From JBDTSW01 sp051004675 (GTDB taxonomy: Bacteria; Actinomycetota; Thermoleophilia; Solirubrobacterales; 70-9), in assembly GCA_051004675.1 (NCBI GenBank), contig JBPCKC010000098.1, positions 1-22,616 on the forward strand: DNA of 22,616 nucleotides. The letters run 5' to 3'. The translations under genes and the position numbers were made by a program. The notes below the pieces were generated by a model. The model did no database searches and had not been told where the DNA came from. It saw only the letters and a list, made by a program, of their open reading frames with translations. Below, one piece after another: positions 6,266 through 13,352 of this stretch (the stretch's first letter is position 1; each line of letters starts with the position of its first letter).

Positions 6266-8641
6266 TTGAGGCGCAGGGACTGGACGGTCGTGCTCGCGGC
6301 GGGGCTCGCCTCCGCCGCGATTCCCCCGGGGGCGACCGCCGCCGCACTTCAGGCGGACCGCGCCGTGGCTCGCGAGTGCGCGGCCGAGCGCCACGTCGGC
6401 GATGAGGGTGTCGGGGTCCGTGCCTGGCGCGCTCCCGCGACGGGCCTTCTCGACATCGAGCTCGCCGGAGGGCCTGGCGGCGACTGGGACCTCGCGGTGT
6501 TCCACCCGCGTGAGGAGCGGGCGGCCGGCGCCTCGAGCGCGTTCGGCTCCGACGAGCGAGTCACCACCTGGGTCACTCGCGGCGAGCGGCTCCTGATCCA
6601 GGGCTGCCGGCGTTCCGCGGATGGCCCGCGGTCGGTACCGCTCAGCTTCGACCTCTTTCCCCGCTCGAGCATCCCCCCGGTGAGCCACGAGCGGATCTCG
6701 CTCGAGTCGGTGGCCATCTTGGGCACCGATGACCTCGCGCGCCTCGAGGCGCTCGGCCTCGACCTGACCCACGACGTCTCGCCGGATGCGGCGACCGTCG
6801 CCACCTACTCCGACGCCGAGCGCGCACTGCTTGCGGCCAGCGGCTTCGCCGCTCGCACCCTCGTGGGCGACCTGGTCGCGGCCGGCGAGGCGGACCGCGC
6901 GCAGGAGGCCCGCCAGGCAAAGGCGCTGCGCCGGGGCGCGGGCCTGCCGAGTGGACGCACGGCCTACCGGGAGTACTCCGACTACACCACCGAGATGAAG
7001 GGCCTTGCCGAGGACAACCCCACCATCGCCCGCGAGGTCACGATCGGCAACACCTTCGAGAACCGCCCGATCCAGGGACTGGAGATAGCGGGCAACGTGA
7101 ACGCCACCGGCGACGGCCGGCCGGTCTACCTCAACATGGGCGTCCACCACGCCCGCGAGTGGCCCTCGGGCGAGCTGCCGATGGAGTTCGCGATCGACCT
7201 CGTGAACGGGTACGGCTCGGACCCTCGGATCACCGGCCTGCTCGACGACGTGCGCGTCTTCGTCTTCCCGGTGGTGAACGTGGACGGCTTTTTGGCCTCG
7301 CGCTCGTACGGGTACACGGCGACCGACGACACGTCGGACGGCGGCATCCCCGACGCCTTCGCCGACCGCAACGCCTACAAGCGCAAGAACTGCCGGCCCA
7401 CCGGCCCGGGGGACGCCCTTCTCCCGTGCAACATGCGCACGGGGTCGGGCGTCGACCTCAACCGCAACTACGGCGCCTACTGGGGCGGCTCGGGCTCCAG
7501 CGGCAACACGACATCGCAGGCCTACCGAGGGACCGCGCCCTACTCCGAGCCCGAGTCGGAGGCCGTGCACCAGTTCACCTCGGGCATCCACCCGACCGTC
7601 TTCATCACCAACCACACCTTCACCGACGACGGCAAGTGGCTGCGCCAGCCGGGTTTCGACGACGTGGTCCTGACGACGCCCGACGAGGGGGCGATGAAGG
7701 ACCTCGGCGACGACATGGCCGCCGCGACCGGCTGGACCTCGGAACTGGGGTACGAGACCCTGGGTGACATCACCGGGGCGACCGAGGACTGGAACTACTT
7801 CTCCCAGGGCACCTACGGATACACGCCCGAGGTGCGGGGAGTGAACTTCCACTCCGCCTACGCGGACGCGGTCGTCGAGGAGTACGTGGGCGATGCTCAA
7901 CATCCTGGGCAGGGCGTGCGCGAGGCGTACCTCGTCGCCGGCGAGCGGGCAGCCGTCGCCAGCCATCACTCGGTCATCTCGGGCGCCGCCCCGGCCGCCG
8001 CGACACTGCGGCTGCACAAGGAGTTCCAGACTCCCACGTGCGTCGGCGTCGGCGACAACCCCTGCCTGGCGCCGACCCTCTTTGTCGACGACGTGCTCGA
8101 CACCATGCTCGACGTCCCGGCCTCAGGGACCTACGAGTGGCACACCAATCCCTCGGGACGCCCGTTCCATCAGTCGGAGACGTGGACGATGAGCTGCGAG
8201 TTGCCGGGAGAGGATCCGGTCACCACCGAGGTCTCGGTCGCGCGCGGCGCAGTCGAGACCGTCGACTGGGACGCCGCCTGCGCCACGGACGAGGACCCGC
8301 CGCCGCCGGTCACCTGCCAGGGCGAGGTGGTCACGATCCTCGGCACCGCGGGCGACGACCGCGGCCTGGCCAGGCTGATCGGCACGGCGGGCGAGGACGT
8401 AATCGCGGGCCTCGGCGGCAACGACACCATCCGCGCCGCGGAGTCCGGCGACGTGGTCTGCGGCGGGGCCGGTATGGACAGGCTGAAGGGGCAGGACGGC
8501 CGCGACCGCCTCTACGGCGAGGCCGATGACGACCGCCTGGTGGGCGGGGCCGGCGTCGATCAGCTCCGTGGCGGCAAGGGCCGCGACAGTTGCCGTGACG
8601 ACGGCTCCGACTCGCTGCGCGGCTGCCAGCCCCGCGACTGA
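6266..8641 (+). CDS. Secreted M14 zinc carboxypeptidase with C-terminal RTX-like calcium repeats
   Basis: A 791-residue exported metallopeptidase that should trim C-terminal residues from peptides outside the cell. Order: TTG start, twin-arginine-like/basic start RRRDW and a hydrophobic signal peptide (to about residue 27); a beta-rich domain (about 35-130) resembling pre-peptidase domains; a propeptide-like region; the M14 domain (about 235-560); a beta domain (about 575-690); and RTX-like repeats (about 710-785). Catalytic residues are all present: zinc ligands H295 and E298 (HHAREW), H450 (TNHTF), substrate-binding N399-R400 (DLNRNYGAYWG) and the catalytic E522 (YTPEV). The repeats run as GLGGNDTI, GGAGMDRLKG, GEADDDRLVG, GGAGVDQLRG. 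A Sec or Tat signal rather than type I secretion explains export. It is 66 bases upstream of another calcium-motif exported protein. Confidence 0.92.
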   Translation: MRRRDWTVVLAAGLASAAIPPGATAAALQADRAVARECAAERHVGDEGVGVRAWRAPATGLLDIELAGGPGGDWDLAVFHPREERAAGASSAFGSDERVTTWVTRGERLLIQGCRRSADGPRSVPLSFDLFPRSSIPPVSHERISLESVAILGTDDLARLEALGLDLTHDVSPDAATVATYSDAERALLAASGFAARTLVGDLVAAGEADRAQEARQAKALRRGAGLPSGRTAYREYSDYTTEMKGLAEDNPTIAREVTIGNTFENRPIQGLEIAGNVNATGDGRPVYLNMGVHHAREWPSGELPMEFAIDLVNGYGSDPRITGLLDDVRVFVFPVVNVDGFLASRSYGYTATDDTSDGGIPDAFADRNAYKRKNCRPTGPGDALLPCNMRTGSGVDLNRNYGAYWGGSGSSGNTTSQAYRGTAPYSEPESEAVHQFTSGIHPTVFITNHTFTDDGKWLRQPGFDDVVLTTPDEGAMKDLGDDMAAATGWTSELGYETLGDITGATEDWNYFSQGTYGYTPEVRGVNFHSAYADAVVEEYVGDAQHPGQGVREAYLVAGERAAVASHHSVISGAAPAAATLRLHKEFQTPTCVGVGDNPCLAPTLFVDDVLDTMLDVPASGTYEWHTNPSGRPFHQSETWTMSCELPGEDPVTTEVSVARGAVETVDWDAACATDEDPPPPVTCQGEVVTILGTAGDDRGLARLIGTAGEDVIAGLGGNDTIRAAESGDVVCGGAGMDRLKGQDGRDRLYGEADDDRLVGGAGVDQLRGGKGRDSCRDDGSDSLRGCQPRD

Positions 8642-8673
8642 CGCGAATCCCGGCAGGGCGGGCTCACAGGGAG

Positions 8674-8679
8674 TACGGT
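8674..8679 (+). promoter_or_regulatory. Possible -10 box for the FG-GAP protein gene
   Basis: TACGGT fits TANNNT and would place the transcript start near 8686, leaving a short leader with the strong Shine-Dalgarno sequence GGAGGGG at about 8698-8704. No good -35 box is seen, and read-through from the carboxypeptidase gene is equally possible. Confidence 0.28.
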
Positions 8680-8707
8680 TATCCCACGCTCGAGACCGGA
8701 GGGGAAG

Positions 8708-10330
8708 ATGCGGGCGCGCCGGAACAGTCAAGTCACAGGTTTCGTCATCGTCGCTGCGAGCCTCACGGGCCTGTGGCTCCCGTCCGCGGTGCTCGGCGCG
8801 CGCGGGGACTTCGACGACGACGGTCACCGGGACCTCGCGGTTGGGTCGCCGGGCGAGGACGTCGCCACCGGCGGCGACGACTCCGACGGCGCGATCAGCG
8901 TGCTCTACGGAACCCCGCTCCTCAGCTCCTTCCGCGGCAGCCAGTTCATCACCCAGGACTCGCCCGGAGTGAAAGGCGAGGCGGAGGCAATCGACCAGTT
9001 CGGCGGGGAGCTGGCGCAGGGAGATTTCGACCGTGACGGCCACGCCGACCTCGCTGTCGCCGCTCCCCGCGAAGACGTTCCCGAGGGTGCCAACGACCAG
9101 GACGGCAGCGTGCACCTCCTCTATGGGGCCACCGGGGCCCTGTCGGCCGACGGTGATCGCGTGCTCACGCAGGCGACGGATGGCTTGAAGGGCGGCGGCG
9201 CTCCCGAGCAGGCCGACCACTTCGGCTCGACGCTGGCGTCGGGCGACTTCGACGGCGATCGCTACGCGGACCTGGCGATCGGCGTCCCCGACGAGGGGAT
9301 TGCCGCCGGCTCCCGTGCCGGCGGGGTCCACGTTCTGTACGGAAGCCCGCAAGGGCTCTCGACCGCGCGCGATCAGTTCTGGACCCAGGACACGGAAGGG
9401 CTTGCGGGCGACGGCTCGGAGGCCCAGGATCTGTTCGGGCAGAGGCTCGTGGTCGGCGACTTCAACGACGATCGCCGCGACGACCTGGTGGTGGCCGCCA
9501 CGCTGGAGGACGTGGCGGCGGGGGCCGGCGACGACGATGGCGCCGTCCATGTGATCGATGGCGGCCCGGACGGCCTGACCACCCGCGGCGATCAGTTCCT
9601 GAGCCAGGCCACCTCGGGGGTCCCGGGCGACGGGGCACAGGCCGGCGACATCTTCGGCGCGGCGCTGGCGACCGGGGACCTCGACGGCGACGACCGGGAG
9701 GACCTCGTCGTGGGCGTGCCGTTCGAGGACCTGGCGTTGATTGGCGACAACGACCGCGAGGGGACCTTCAACGTCCTCTACGGAGACAGCCGGGGAATCG
9801 GGCTGACCCGCAACCAGTGGTTCACCCAGGAGACCGCAGGTGTCCCGGGCGACGAGATTGCCGAGGCGGGAGACCGCTTTGGCTTCACGCTGGAGACCGG
9901 CGATTTCAACGGCGACGACGTTGCGGACCTGGCGGTGACGGCCTTGTTCGAGCACGTCGGCGGGACCGGCAACGGCGAGCACGGTGCGGCTCACGTCTTG
10001 CTCGGCGGCGTCGGGATGAGCCCCGGAGCCAGCGGTGGCATCTACGTCAACCAGGCGATTACCGGAATCGAGGGTGAGATCGAGACCGGGGACCACTTCG
10101 GCGAGCGCCTGGCGGCGGGCGACTTCAGCGGCGACGGGCGTGCCGAGCTGGTCGTAGGGGTCCCGCACGAGGACATCGGCGTGAGCGGTGACGACGACGG
10201 CGCACTCCAGATCCTCCGCGGGAGCGCTACCGGCATCGTCGCCGCCAACGACGCCCTGTTCACCCAGGGCGCACCGCTAACGAGTGACGGGGTCGAAGCC
10301 GGGGACCTGTTCGGCGACGCCCTGCCCTGA
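8708..10330 (+). CDS. Exported seven-repeat FG-GAP (integrin-alpha-like) beta-propeller protein
   Basis: A 540-residue exported protein made almost entirely of FG-GAP repeats. After a signal peptide (basic start, hydrophobic core, cleavage near residue 30), seven calcium-binding loops of the form GDFDxDGxxDLAVG begin at residues 33, 105, 179, 250, 323, 398 and 471, a spacing of 71-75 residues. Seven repeats of this size match the seven-bladed propeller of integrin alpha chains. The mature protein begins directly at the first calcium loop, so blade one lacks its leading strand, and the protein ends with DLFGDALP, exactly that strand: the chain ends would close the ring. No catalytic domain or membrane anchor is seen, so a binding or adhesion role is inferred. 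The ATG at 8708 has a strong Shine-Dalgarno sequence. Confidence 0.9.
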   Translation: MRARRNSQVTGFVIVAASLTGLWLPSAVLGARGDFDDDGHRDLAVGSPGEDVATGGDDSDGAISVLYGTPLLSSFRGSQFITQDSPGVKGEAEAIDQFGGELAQGDFDRDGHADLAVAAPREDVPEGANDQDGSVHLLYGATGALSADGDRVLTQATDGLKGGGAPEQADHFGSTLASGDFDGDRYADLAIGVPDEGIAAGSRAGGVHVLYGSPQGLSTARDQFWTQDTEGLAGDGSEAQDLFGQRLVVGDFNDDRRDDLVVAATLEDVAAGAGDDDGAVHVIDGGPDGLTTRGDQFLSQATSGVPGDGAQAGDIFGAALATGDLDGDDREDLVVGVPFEDLALIGDNDREGTFNVLYGDSRGIGLTRNQWFTQETAGVPGDEIAEAGDRFGFTLETGDFNGDDVADLAVTALFEHVGGTGNGEHGAAHVLLGGVGMSPGASGGIYVNQAITGIEGEIETGDHFGERLAAGDFSGDGRAELVVGVPHEDIGVSGDDDGALQILRGSATGIVAANDALFTQGAPLTSDGVEAGDLFGDALP

Positions 10331-10336
10331 TCGGGT

Positions 10337-10358
10337 GAGGTCCGCAGAGCGGGGCCTC
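10337..10358 (+). terminator. Hairpin after the FG-GAP gene
   Basis: GAGGTCC (10337-10343) pairs with GGGCCTC (10352-10358), with one G-T wobble, and GC pairs extend the stem around a bulge to a short loop. It lies six bases after the FG-GAP stop. No T run follows, so intrinsic termination is uncertain. Confidence 0.38.
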
Positions 10359-10400
10359 CCACCGAGCGCGGGCGCCAGCCGTCGCTGCCAGACTCCGGCG

Positions 10401-11129
10401 ATGCGCGCGCTCGCGATCACCCACCAGCGCGACGCCGGCCCGGGCGTCTTCGCGGAGGCGATTGCCGCGCGGGGGGTCTCGCTCGACGAGTGGTTCATCG
10501 CCGAGACCGATCGCCCGCCCGGCGACCCCTTCACCTACGACGCGGTGCTCACCCTCGGCGCCGCCGCTCATCCCGACCAGGACTCGGCCAATCCCTGGAT
10601 GCGGCGCGAGAAGAACCTGCTCGCCGAGCTCCTCCATCGGGAGGTGCCGATCCTGGGCGCCTGCCTGGGCTCGCAGCTCCTCGCGGACGCGGCCGGCTCG
10701 CCGGCGCGGCGCGCTCGCGAGCCCGAGATCGGCTGGTATGAGGTGGAGGTCACCGCCGAGGGCGCCGACGATCCGGTGATCGGGGCCCTGGCCCCGCGGT
10801 TCACCGCGTTCGAGTGGCATTCGTATGAGGCAGAGGTTCCCCCCGGCGCGGTCGCGCTCGCGCGAAGCCCGATCTGCGTGCAGGCCTACCGGGTGGGCGA
10901 CATCGCCTGGGGAATCCAATTCCACGCCGAGGTCTCACGGGACGACGCGGCGAGCTGGATCAACGACCACCAGGTCGATCCGGATGCGGTGGCCATGGGC
11001 ATCGACCCCGAGGCGCTCCGCGCGCAGACGTCCCCGCGGATCGCGGAGTGGAACGAACTGGGCCGCGGGCTGTGCGACCGCTTTCTCGGCGTCGTCGCTG
11101 CGCGGGCGAGGGCAAGGGCCCCCGCCTAG
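10401..11129 (+). CDS. Class I glutamine amidotransferase-like protein
   Basis: A 242-residue triad amidotransferase domain. The nucleophile C88 lies in the elbow GACLGSQLLAD and the partners H175 and E177 in GIQFHAEVS, so all three catalytic residues are present. Upstream sequence includes DAVLTLGAAAHPDQD, where GMP-synthase-like stand-alone amidotransferases have their oxyanion loop. It resembles the YfeJ/GuaA-like group that hydrolyses glutamine or gamma-glutamyl compounds; no synthetase partner is adjacent, so the acceptor reaction is unknown. I chose the ATG at 10401 over the open frame start at 10284, which overlaps the preceding gene; MRALAITHQRD is a normal start for the family. A CAGACT box six bases upstream could be a weak leaderless -10. 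The stop codon overlaps that of the converging PHP phosphatase gene by four bases. Confidence 0.88.
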   Translation: MRALAITHQRDAGPGVFAEAIAARGVSLDEWFIAETDRPPGDPFTYDAVLTLGAAAHPDQDSANPWMRREKNLLAELLHREVPILGACLGSQLLADAAGSPARRAREPEIGWYEVEVTAEGADDPVIGALAPRFTAFEWHSYEAEVPPGAVALARSPICVQAYRVGDIAWGIQFHAEVSRDDAASWINDHQVDPDAVAMGIDPEALRAQTSPRIAEWNELGRGLCDRFLGVVAARARARAPA

Positions 11130-11884
11130 CGCGGGGTTCGGACCGCCGCCCCGGCGACGAGTGCGGCCGGCGCCTCGTCGACCAGCCGCCGCGCGGTCTC
11201 CTCGTCCTCGAGGCGCTCGATCTCCCGGCGCGCCGCGGTGAGGGTGGGCGGCTTGCGCGGCCCGTGCGCGTCGGAGGCGACGAGGTCCACCAGCCCCTCG
11301 GCGAGCCAGGCCTTTGCGGCGCGCCACGCGCCCTCGCCGTGGCGACCGAGGAGCGAGCCCGCGGTGATCTGCGTCAGCGCCCCGGCGGTGCGAAGCATCC
11401 GCAGGCTGGTGTGGCCTTCGGGAGTGCGAAAGAGCGGTGAGCGCTCGGGATGGGCGATCACCAGGCCGAAGCCGCGCCCGCGCAGGTGGGCCGCCCCCTC
11501 GAGGTAGTCGGCCCCGCGCTCCGACCACGGCGGCTCGTAGAGCAGCCAGCCGCGGGGCGCCCCCTCGCAGGCCCCCTGCGCCAGTCCTTCGAGCTGGGAG
11601 TCGCTCAGCTCGGCCGCGTCGATCTCGTCCAGCTCGCCGCCGACGTGGAGCTCCAGCCCGATCCCGCGATCCTCGAGCTCGTCGCGAAGCTCCTGGACGC
11701 GATCGGTCAGCTCGTCGAGGATCCCGATCACGAGGACGTCGCGAAGGTGCGGCGTGACCACCACGTCGGAGGTCCCGTCGGCGACCGCAAGCTCGGCCAG
11801 CTCGACCGCCTCAGCCATCGTGCGCGGCCCGTCGTCAATGCCCGGGAGAGCATGAAAATGAATATCGGCCCGCCGCCCACTCAC
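11126..11884 (-). CDS. CpsB/YwqE-type PHP-domain phosphatase
   Basis: A 252-residue PHP-fold metallophosphatase. Expected metal ligands are present: H9 and H11 (DIHFHALPGIDDG), H46 (VVVTPH), E84 (VGGEL), H145 (IAHPER), D205 and H207 (SDAHG). The opening motif DIHFHxLPGIDDGP is the signature of CpsB/YwqE/Wzb-like manganese-dependent tyrosine phosphatases, which in Firmicutes dephosphorylate the tyrosine kinase controlling capsule synthesis. No BY-kinase or capsule gene is in the window, so its target is unknown. The GTG at 11884 is supported by TAACCT seven bases upstream with no Shine-Dalgarno sequence. Its promoter region abuts the REP/RAYT element, so the area upstream of its -10 box now belongs to that element. 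Confidence 0.9.
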   Translation of the reverse strand: MSGRRADIHFHALPGIDDGPRTMAEAVELAELAVADGTSDVVVTPHLRDVLVIGILDELTDRVQELRDELEDRGIGLELHVGGELDEIDAAELSDSQLEGLAQGACEGAPRGWLLYEPPWSERGADYLEGAAHLRGRGFGLVIAHPERSPLFRTPEGHTSLRMLRTAGALTQITAGSLLGRHGEGAWRAAKAWLAEGLVDLVASDAHGPRKPPTLTAARREIERLEDEETARRLVDEAPAALVAGAAVRTPR

Positions 11885-11891
11885 CCCAACG

Positions 11892-11897
11892 AGGTTA
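11892..11897 (-). promoter_or_regulatory. Candidate -10 box for the PHP phosphatase gene
   Basis: TAACCT on the minus strand lies seven bases before the GTG at 11884 and fits TANNNT. A -35 box at normal spacing would fall inside the first REP copy (11908-11921). Confidence 0.38.
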
Positions 11898-11907
11898 GAA
11901 CCCCCCC

Positions 11908-11921
11908 GGGGTCAGACCCCT
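11908..11921 (+). repeat. REP copy L1
   Basis: GGGGTCAGACCCCT, a six-base palindrome arm on each side of a central A with a trailing T. Preceded by seven C bases. First of two direct copies upstream of the transposase. Confidence 0.8.
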
Positions 11922-11934
11922 CAACCACCCGCAC

Positions 11935-11948
11935 GGGGTCAGACCCCT
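11935..11948 (+). repeat. REP copy L2
   Basis: Identical to L1 in the same orientation, 13 bases further on. It is followed by GTCACAACTTTGTG, a short imperfect palindrome. Confidence 0.8.
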
Positions 11949-12016
11949 GTCACAACTTTGTGTCTTGTGCGGCCCGCGGGGGCTCGGAGAACCGCCGTCG
12001 GGGTTTCCAGACATGC

Positions 12017-12568
12017 ATGGCACGGAAACCCAGGGAGAACGTCGAGGGAGGCGTCTACCACGTATACGCCCGGGGGAACGGCGGGGCGCCCGTGTACCTC
12101 GATGACGACGACCGTCGCTTCTACCTCCTTCGCCTTGGGCGCGTCACATCATCAGTGGGCTGGCGATGTCTGTCGTATTGCTTGATGAGCAATCACGTTC
12201 ACCTGCTCCTCGAGACCCCCCACGCCAACCTGAGCAACGGAATGCAAAGGCTCCAAGGCGGCTACGCCCAGGCGTTCAACAAGCGGCGCGAACGCACCGG
12301 GCACCTCTTCGAAGGCCGCTACGGCGCGGTTCGCTCGGTGTCCGATGAACAACTCCTGGTGACAGCCGCCTATATCGCTCGAAACCCGGTTGACGCTGGC
12401 CTGTGCCGGGAGCCGGCGCAGTGGAGCTGGAGTAGCTACCGAGCGGTCCTCGCCGGGATCGGGCCACCCTGGCTTGACCAAAACCGGCTCCTCCGGTACT
12501 TCGGGGGCGGCGCGGAGGCACGGCAGCGGTACTCAGACTTCGTACACAGTTCCGTGGCAGGGGTCTGA
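12017..12568 (+). CDS. REP-associated tyrosine transposase (RAYT, Y1/HUH family)
   Basis: A 183-residue single-strand transposase of the IS200/IS605-related Y1 group. It begins with the family start (GGVYHVYARGN), has the HUH metal motif H60-V-H62 in MSNHVHLLLE, the catalytic tyrosine Y83 in QGGYAQAFNKR, the conserved HLFEGRY and the IARNPVDAGL motif. All expected residues are present and the frame is intact, so it looks active. RAYTs nick and rejoin REP palindromes rather than whole insertion sequences. I chose the ATG at 12017 because MARKPRENVEGG is a normal family start; an open frame runs far upstream but only through REP DNA and the neighbouring gene. The last two residues and the TGA stop are encoded by the downstream REP copy. 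No Shine-Dalgarno sequence is evident. Confidence 0.92.
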   Translation: MARKPRENVEGGVYHVYARGNGGAPVYLDDDDRRFYLLRLGRVTSSVGWRCLSYCLMSNHVHLLLETPHANLSNGMQRLQGGYAQAFNKRRERTGHLFEGRYGAVRSVSDEQLLVTAAYIARNPVDAGLCREPAQWSWSSYRAVLAGIGPPWLDQNRLLRYFGGGAEARQRYSDFVHSSVAGV

Positions 12569-12572
12569 CCCC
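12559..12572 (-). repeat. REP copy R1 (inverted)
   Basis: AGGGGTCTGACCCC, the exact reverse complement of L1. It contains the stop codon of the transposase gene (TGA at 12566-12568). Confidence 0.8.
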
Positions 12573-12586
12573 GGGGCGGGGGTGTG

Positions 12587-12600
12587 GGGGTCAGACCCCT
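12587..12600 (+). repeat. REP copy R2
   Basis: GGGGTCAGACCCCT, same orientation as L1 and L2. Its last two bases form part of the stop codon of the SDR gene on the other strand. Confidence 0.8.
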
Positions 12601-13345
12601 AGTCGGGGGTGACGTAGGCGCCCGAGAGGCCGCCGTCGACCAGGAAGGTCGAGGCGTTTACGTAGGAGCTCTCGTCGCTGGCGAGGAAGAGCGCGCCTTG
12701 GGCGATCTCGCGCGGCTCGGCGAAGCGGCCCATCGGCAGGTGGATCAGACGGCGTTCCGCCTGGGCGCGGTCGGAGGCGAATAGCTCTTGCAGGAGCGGG
12801 GTGTCCACGGGGCCCGGGCAGAGCGCGTTCACCCGCACGCCGCGACGGGCAAACTCGACGCCCATCTCGCGCGACATCGCCACGACCGCCCCCTTCGAGG
12901 CGGTGTAGGAGATCTGTGACGTCGCGGCGCCCATCACAGCGACGAAAGAGGCGGTGTTGATGATCGATCCGCCTCCCGCCTTGAGGAGGTGGGGAATGCC
13001 GTGCTTGCAGCACAGGAAGATTCCGCGCAGGTTCACGTCCTGCACGCGCTGCCATGCCTCGATCGTGGTGTCCAGCACGTCGCCGTCGTCCGGGGGGTTG
13101 ATCCCGGCGTTGTTGAACAACACGTCGATCCGCCCGAAGGCCTCGCGAGCCTCCGCGTACATCGCCTTCACCTGCTCGGAGTCGGTGACGTCGGCCACAA
13201 TCGCGTGCTCGCCCACCGCGCCGGACTCCAGGTCCACTCCGACCACCTTCGCCCCTTCCTCGGCAAACAGGCGCGCCGACGCGGCGCCGATTCCCGACGC
13301 GGCACCTGTGATCACGCAGACCTTGTTCTCGAGCCTTCCCGGCAT
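12599..13345 (-). CDS. SDR-family oxidoreductase (last gene of the amine operon)
   Basis: A 248-residue classical short-chain dehydrogenase/reductase. It has the cofactor motif TGAASGIG (13-20), NNAG (78-81), active-site N105, S133, and Y147-x3-K151 (YTASK), followed by PGPVDTPL. The aspartate in VVGVDLES (about residue 38) ending the second strand predicts NAD(H). The substrate is unknown; by position it could oxidise or reduce an aldehyde, alcohol or hydroxyacid from the amine pathway, the place held by Rv2857c in M. tuberculosis. I chose the ATG at 13345, seven bases after the aldehyde dehydrogenase stop and preceded by GAGGT, over an upstream open frame. The C-terminal end GGLSGAYVTPD is normal for the family, so the adjacent REP element has not visibly truncated it. 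Confidence 0.93.
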   Translation of the reverse strand: MPGRLENKVCVITGAASGIGAASARLFAEEGAKVVGVDLESGAVGEHAIVADVTDSEQVKAMYAEAREAFGRIDVLFNNAGINPPDDGDVLDTTIEAWQRVQDVNLRGIFLCCKHGIPHLLKAGGGSIINTASFVAVMGAATSQISYTASKGAVVAMSREMGVEFARRGVRVNALCPGPVDTPLLQELFASDRAQAERRLIHLPMGRFAEPREIAQGALFLASDESSYVNASTFLVDGGLSGAYVTPD

Positions 13346-13352
13346 CAATACC

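Larger units (their letters stand above)
11908..12600 (+). mobile_element. REP/RAYT unit (REPtron): transposase gene framed by REP palindromes
   Basis: About 693 bases running from the first to the last of four copies of GGGGTCAGACCCCT, with a single transposase gene inside. Two direct copies lie upstream of the gene and an inverted pair closes it downstream. No target-site duplication is visible at the edges, as expected for HUH-type elements. The interior (for example 12140-12250) is visibly less GC-rich than the neighbouring genes, which supports acquisition. The outer limits are set by the REP copies and could be a few bases wider. Confidence 0.75.
12559..12600. terminator. 14-bp REP hairpin between convergent transposase and SDR genes
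   Basis: R1 and R2 form a perfect 14-base-pair stem around a 14-base G-rich loop (12573-12586). The stop codons of both converging genes lie in or at the edge of the stem, so it probably ends or stabilises both transcripts. It lacks a T run. Confidence 0.5.

Noticed and set aside
8801..8809. RGD tripeptide in the FG-GAP protein (residues 32-34) as an integrin-binding signal
   Set aside because: GD belongs to the first calcium loop (GDFDDDG) and the arginine is just the residue before it; the match is most likely chance.
11908..11948. Two identical repeats with a short spacer, CRISPR-like at first sight
   Set aside because: Only two direct copies with a 13-base gap, and further copies including an inverted one lie beyond the transposase gene. 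This is the REP arrangement.
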